Positions 14,304 to 15,825 of a stretch of 15,825 nucleotides of DNA are shown piece by piece. A program made the translations under genes and the position numbers. The number at the start of each line of letters is the position of its first letter. Position 1 is the stretch's first letter. The DNA lies in assembly GCA_946477505.1 (NCBI GenBank), contig CAMKYP010000032.1:1-15825 (forward strand), given 5' to 3'. The stretch comes from an uncultured Dechloromonas sp. Its GTDB lineage: Bacteria; Pseudomonadota; Gammaproteobacteria; Burkholderiales; Rhodocyclaceae. Below the pieces are notes generated by a model. The model was not told the DNA's origin and did not search any database. It saw only the letters and a list, made by a program, of their open reading frames with translations.

Positions 14304-15092
14304 ATGAAAGCTGTACGGAACATTCTGCTGGCCTGGCTGTGGCTGACACTTTGCCCGGCCGCTTTCGGGCAGACGGTTGTGGACATCCCGACGCGCCCCG
14401 AGGTAAGCCAGCGCCTGCTGGTCATTCCCGCCGCCAGCCCCCGCGCAACCGTCATCCTGCTGGCCGGGGGACACGGCGGACTGGGCATTTTCGCCAATGG
14501 CTCGTTCCGCTGGGGGGAGGGTAACTTCCTGATCCGCAGCCGCCAGATGTTCGCCGAGCAGGGGCTGAATGTGGTGATCGTCGACGCCCCGTCCGACCGG
14601 CAGAACGCGCCCTATCTGGCCGGATTCCGCCAGACGGCGGAGCACGCCGCCGACATCAAGGCGGTCATCGCCTGGGCACGGGTTCAATACCCCGGCCCGG
14701 TGTGGCTGGTCGGAACCAGTCGCGGCACGCAATCGGCAGCCTTCATCGGAACACAGCTGCAAGGCACGGATGGGCCGGATGGCCTGGTGTTGACCGCGAC
14801 CATCCTGAGCGACAACAAGGGACGCGCCGTTCCGGCGATGGCGCTGGATAAACTGCGCATACCCGTGCTGCTTGTCCATCACGAGCAGGACGGCTGCAGC
14901 CACTGCGCCTACGCCGACATCCCGGGCTTGCAGGAAAAACTCCGCCACCTGCCGCGCACCGGTTTGTTGAGCTTCCAGGGGGGTGCCAATCGGGGCGACC
15001 CGTGCGAAGCCTATGCCCACCACGGCTTCAACGGTCTGGAAAAAGAGGTCGTCGCACAGATCGCGACTTGGATTCTGTCCACTGAAAACTGA
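14304..15092 (+). CDS. Exported alpha/beta-hydrolase-like protein
   Basis: This 262-residue protein has an N-terminal signal peptide (MKAVRNILLAWLWLTLCPAAFGQ), so it is probably periplasmic. The fold landmarks are strand/oxyanion region VILLAGGHGG (50-59), nucleophile elbow GTSRG (137-141) with Ser139, a likely acid Asp196 in VHHEQDG, and a likely catalytic His239 or His240 in EAYAHHGFNG. Cys198 and Cys201 (GCSHC), with Cys234, could form a disulfide in the periplasm. The substrate is unknown. AAAGGAG (14289-14295) is 8 bases before the ATG. The frame stays open to 13824, but that extension is antisense to the response-regulator gene and is rejected. It is divergent from that gene and precedes mnmG by 98 bp. 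Confidence 0.88.
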   Translation: MKAVRNILLAWLWLTLCPAAFGQTVVDIPTRPEVSQRLLVIPAASPRATVILLAGGHGGLGIFANGSFRWGEGNFLIRSRQMFAEQGLNVVIVDAPSDRQNAPYLAGFRQTAEHAADIKAVIAWARVQYPGPVWLVGTSRGTQSAAFIGTQLQGTDGPDGLVLTATILSDNKGRAVPAMALDKLRIPVLLVHHEQDGCSHCAYADIPGLQEKLRHLPRTGLLSFQGGANRGDPCEAYAHHGFNGLEKEVVAQIATWILSTEN

Positions 15093-15147
15093 TCGCCGGC
15101 GGGCCGCTTCAGGCGCGATAAACCTGTGTTTTTTCAGCCACCTGACG

Positions 15148-15153
15148 TAAAAT
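15148..15153 (+). promoter_or_regulatory. Putative -10 box of mnmG
   Basis: TAAAAT in the context ACGTAAAATCC lies 38 bp before the mnmG ATG. The best 17-base-spaced -35 (TGTGTT, 15125-15130) is poor. It is a plausible but unproven promoter in the 98-bp gap. Confidence 0.35.
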
Positions 15154-15190
15154 CCGCGGTCCGATACTGCGCTGCAACAACCCCATCCCG

Positions 15191-15825
15191 ATGCTCTATC
15201 CCACCCGTTTCGATGTCATCGTCGTCGGCGGCGGTCACGCCGGCACCGAAGCTGCGCTTGCCGCAGCGCGGGCGGGTGCGAACACGCTGCTGCTCACCCA
15301 CAACCTCGACACCCTAGGGGCGATGAGCTGCAACCCGTCGATCGGCGGCATCGGCAAGGGCCATCTGGTGCGCGAGGTCGATGCGCTGGGCGGCGCCATG
15401 GCAGCCGCCACGGATGAATCCGGCATCCAGTTCCGCATCCTCAACGCCTCGAAAGGCCCGGCCGTGCGCGCCACCCGCGCCCAGGCCGACCGCGTGCTGT
15501 ACAAGCAGGCCATCCGTACACGCCTGGAAAACCAGCCCAACCTGACCATTTTCGCCCAGGCCTGCGATGACCTGATCGTCGAAGGCGACAAGGTGCGCGG
15601 CGCGGTGACGCAACTGGGCATCCGCTTCATGGCCGAGGCCGTGGTGCTGACCGCTGGCACCTTCCTCAACGGCAAGATCCACGTCGGGCTGGAGAACTAC
15701 ACCGGCGGCCGCATGGGCGATCCGCCCTCGGTGTCGCTGGCCGCCCGCCTCAAGGAACTCAACCTGCCGCAAGGCCGCCTGAAGACCGGCACGCCGCCGC
15801 GTCTGGACGGCAAGACCATCGATTT
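15191..15825 (+). CDS. mnmG: tRNA uridine-5-carboxymethylaminomethyl modification enzyme MnmG (GidA), N-terminal part
   Basis: The frame opens at ATG 15191 and runs off the window after 211 codons; the full protein is normally about 630 residues. The FAD-binding start FDVIVVGGGHAGTEAALAA, the SCNPSIGGIGKGHLVREVDALGG block, ASKGPAVRATRAQADR and the TGGRMGDPP / LKTGTPPRLDG blocks are diagnostic of MnmG. With MnmE it installs the carboxymethylaminomethyl group on wobble U34 of certain tRNAs, using FAD and folate. No strong ribosome site precedes the ATG (CAACAACCCCATCCCG). In many proteobacteria mnmG lies near oriC with rsmG and parAB; downstream genes are beyond this window. Confidence 0.97.
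   Translation, partial: MLYPTRFDVIVVGGGHAGTEAALAAARAGANTLLLTHNLDTLGAMSCNPSIGGIGKGHLVREVDALGGAMAAATDESGIQFRILNASKGPAVRATRAQADRVLYKQAIRTRLENQPNLTIFAQACDDLIVEGDKVRGAVTQLGIRFMAEAVVLTAGTFLNGKIHVGLENYTGGRMGDPPSVSLAARLKELNLPQGRLKTGTPPRLDGKTID

Overview
The window looks like chromosome of a Betaproteobacterium, most likely Rhodocyclales (Dechloromonas/Azonexus-like). That placement is inferred from the high G+C core genes (about 65-70% by eye), the protein style and the gene content, not from a marker alignment. Genes are dense on both strands. There are no rRNA or tRNA genes and no CRISPR array that I can see.

Positions 1-4372 hold the 3' part of a branched-chain amino acid-type (HAAT/Liv) ABC uptake operon. 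It contains the C-terminal 180 residues of a periplasmic binding protein, a 951-residue protein that joins LivH permease, LivM permease and LivG ATPase in one chain, and a LivF ATPase translationally coupled to it. A large hairpin and a rho-independent terminator lie between the binding-protein gene and the fused gene. A second strong terminator closes the operon.

Positions 4373-6480 are clearly lower in G+C (about 45-52%) and look like an acquired cassette. It carries a DUF488 gene, a convergent gene for an uncharacterised 278-residue protein that overlaps it tail-to-tail by 47 bp, a perfect 10-bp inverted repeat around a promoter-like sequence, a possible 53-residue small protein, and a short direct-repeat cluster that could be a decayed mobile-element end. 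This is the part of the window with the best claim to undescribed biology.

Positions 6494-10071 are a five-gene arsenic resistance operon: arsR, a thioredoxin-coupled arsC, an Acr3 arsenite exporter, a COG0701/ArsP-like permease and a small CxxC thioredoxin-fold protein. The genes overlap or nearly touch. An inverted repeat spans the putative -10 box and the arsR start codon. ArsR would respond to As(III), ArsC would reduce arsenate, Acr3 would export arsenite, and the permease/redox pair probably handles a related (possibly organic) arsenical or thiol-reactive metal.

Positions 10164-14155 hold two minus-strand genes: a secreted FecR-like/DUF6600 protein with a long Arg/Glu/Pro/Gln-rich repetitive tail, and a response regulator fused to a TPR-like helical array. 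Positions 14304-15092 encode an exported alpha/beta-hydrolase-like protein. From 15191 to the window end is the N-terminal part of mnmG (gidA), a tRNA wobble-uridine modification enzyme.
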